Origin: Parerythrobacter lacustris
GTDB taxonomy: Bacteria > Pseudomonadota > Alphaproteobacteria > Sphingomonadales > Sphingomonadaceae
Direction of reading: 5' to 3'
Length of the DNA: 64,000 nt
NCBI RefSeq assembly: GCF_024626475.1
Contig: NZ_JANKHH010000003.1
Span: 62,001-126,000, forward strand
Below are positions 62,727 to 64,000 of this stretch, piece by piece. The notes under the pieces were generated by a model that ran no database searches, was not told where the DNA came from, and saw nothing but the letters and a program-made list of their open reading frames with translations. The first letter of the stretch is position 1, and each line of letters opens with the position of its first letter. Made by a program: the position numbers and the translations under genes.

Positions 62727-64000
62727 TTACGAAGTGTAGACCGGCAGCGACGTGCAGGCGCCGACGTTGCTACCGAAGGTCAGCGTGCTGCTGTCACAGG
62801 TCCAGCCCTGGAAACGGCTGGCGTTCTGCGCCGCACCGATGAAGGTCGGAACATCGAAGAAGCTCGACAGTGCGGTGGGGTTGAACACCGGGACCGCGTT
62901 CTCGCTGGCTCCATTGATGAAGCCGCCGGTCAGCGTCGCAGTGAAGTTGCTGTTGTTGTTCGTTCCTGCGGCAAAGAATGCCTGCAGGTTCGCAATCGTC
63001 GCCCCGCCGTTGCTGCCGTTGCGGAACGGGGTGTCGCAATCCATCACGAACGACTGGAAGCGCGGTGCACCCAGTTCGTCCAGCGCAGCGTTGGGGCCCT
63101 GGATGGTCTGCGCATCGTCGACCCGGATACAGGCCGTGCCCGCAGATCCGTCGACCAGCACCGAGTTGACGATCGTGTAGTCGGTGCCGCCACGGATGCG
63201 GATCGACTGGTCGTTGGTGCGGCGCTGGATGAAGGTCGCGTTGGAGATTTGCGTGTTCTGGCGCGGGGTCGAGTCGTTGAAGGCGTTCGAAGAGTCGGCT
63301 TCGATGACGCCGTCGCCCACGCCGCTGCGTTGGGCCACAACGACATACTGCAGATTGGTCTTCACGCCGGTGTCGGTATCGATCGAGTCGTCTTCCGAGC
63401 CAACCACGACCAGGCCCTTCATGTTGACGAAGCCGCCGAAGAACTCGACGCCGTCATCCGAACTGTTGAAGCTCATGATGTTGTTGAACACCGTACCAGT
63501 GCCGGTGCCGCCGGTGGTCAGCGACTGGAGTTCGTTGTCGCCCGAAAGGACGAAGCCCGAATAACGGATCTGGACGAATTCCATGCGGCCGGAGTTGTCG
63601 GCATTGGTCGCGCCGCCGTAAACGGCGGGCTGCGCCGCGCCTTCGACCTGGCGTTCGCAGTTCACGCTGCCCGGGGTCGCGCCCGGTGCGATACAGTCGG
63701 TCACCGGCGCGCGGCCGGCGAGGACGACGCCGCCCCACTGCCCCGAGGAGCTGTCGGTGTTGAGGCCGAGCACGTTGTCGCGGCTGGTGAACACGATCGG
63801 GCGGGCCGAAGTGCCGACCGCGTTGATGCGGTTGCCGCGGTTGACCATCAGGAAGGACGAGCCGCTGGCATAGATCATTGCGCCGGGCGAGATGGTGAGG
63901 GTCACGTTGGTGTCGCTCAGGCCGTCCGAAGCATCGGGGGCGGGGCCGCCATCGGTGCCGACATCGACGCGGCCGGGCATGCGGTACAGCAGACCGCGGA
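62727..64000 (-). CDS. Secreted or surface repeat-like protein, function unknown (partial)
   Basis: The frame is open to the window edge, so the N-terminus lies outside. About 424 residues are visible. The sequence is rich in Gly, Asn, Asp, Ser and Thr with short beta-strand turns (ISPGAMIYASGSSFLMV, GGVVLAGRAPVT, EFFGGFVNMKGLVVVGSEDDSIDTDTG), resembling a right-handed beta-helix, with Cys residues in pairs near the C-terminus. It precedes a TonB receptor in the same direction, 103 bases away, suggesting a surface or periplasmic partner that collects ligand. Confidence 0.75.
   Translation of the reverse strand, partial: RGLLYRMPGRVDVGTDGGPAPDASDGLSDTNVTLTISPGAMIYASGSSFLMVNRGNRINAVGTSARPIVFTSRDNVLGLNTDSSSGQWGGVVLAGRAPVTDCIAPGATPGSVNCERQVEGAAQPAVYGGATNADNSGRMEFVQIRYSGFVLSGDNELQSLTTGGTGTGTVFNNIMSFNSSDDGVEFFGGFVNMKGLVVVGSEDDSIDTDTGVKTNLQYVVVAQRSGVGDGVIEADSSNAFNDSTPRQNTQISNATFIQRRTNDQSIRIRGGTDYTIVNSVLVDGSAGTACIRVDDAQTIQGPNAALDELGAPRFQSFVMDCDTPFRNGSNGGATIANLQAFFAAGTNNNSNFTATLTGGFINGASENAVPVFNPTALSSFFDVPTFIGAAQNASRFQGWTCDSSTLTFGSNVGACTSLPVYTS

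Overview
The window is GC-rich (roughly 60-65 percent by eye), densely coding DNA from an alphaproteobacterium, most probably Sphingomonadales and within that the Erythrobacteraceae. The signs are the many TonB-dependent receptors, the maltodextrin locus with tryptophan-halogenase-like flavoproteins, the cbb3 oxidase operon with an FnrL regulator, and dispersed hairpin repeats with GCGAGGAGC / GGCAATCCA arms. No tRNA, rRNA, CRISPR array, transposase or integrase was seen. The species assignment is inference.

Layout. (1) 1-4350 is an accessory island: the 3' end of an Rhs polymorphic toxin with an HExxH C-terminal domain and a following lipoprotein (candidate immunity protein), an orphan Rhs core with a second, unrelated C-terminal domain and its own small following gene, and a third Rhs scrap. 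(2) 4750-16572 is a dicarboxylate-centred block: a TonB receptor, the two-component pair dctD-dctB, and a divergent run of dctA, an exported esterase, a very large TonB receptor and an M14 carboxypeptidase. (3) 16623-27482 is a microaerobic respiration block: fnrL, ompW, and one tightly overlapping run ccoNOQP-ccoGHIS, a small Cys-rich gene and hemN, with two FNR-type boxes in the ompW/ccoN gap. (4) 27487-38770 holds acyl-CoA metabolism genes (a catalytically dead thiolase-like protein, a beta-lactamase-fold hydrolase, thiolase, enoyl-CoA hydratase, alpha-methylacyl-CoA racemase, two acyl-CoA dehydrogenases and an alpha/beta hydrolase). It is broken by a repeat-rich stretch (34670-36630) with a small helix-turn-helix gene and a GIY-YIG gene.

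(5) 38813-53991 is a maltodextrin utilisation locus. On the minus strand, in transcription order, it has a MalA-like TonB receptor, a halogenase-like flavoprotein, a secreted GH13 amylase, a cytoplasmic GH13 alpha-glucosidase, a GH97 glucosidase, a lipoprotein esterase and a second halogenase-like flavoprotein. Divergent from it are a LacI regulator and an MFS sugar transporter. A matching 10-base near-palindrome sits before both the receptor and the transporter. (6) 54008-59796 has a RibB with an unusual N-terminal helix-turn-helix, a TetR regulator with candidate operators facing a 997-residue DUF2339 membrane protein, and an OmpR-type regulator with a degenerate receiver. (7) 59972-64000 has another TonB receptor preceded by the 3' part of a secreted protein of unknown function that runs off the window.

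How the parts may work together: outer-membrane receptors take in polymers or conjugates, periplasmic and lipoprotein hydrolases trim them, inner-membrane carriers (DctA, MFS) import the products, and central metabolism and a high-affinity oxidase use them. The least explained items are the Rhs toxin modules, the coupling of DctA to an esterase, receptor and peptidase, the halogenase-like proteins inside a starch locus, the Cys-rich protein in the cco operon and the HTH-RibB fusion.
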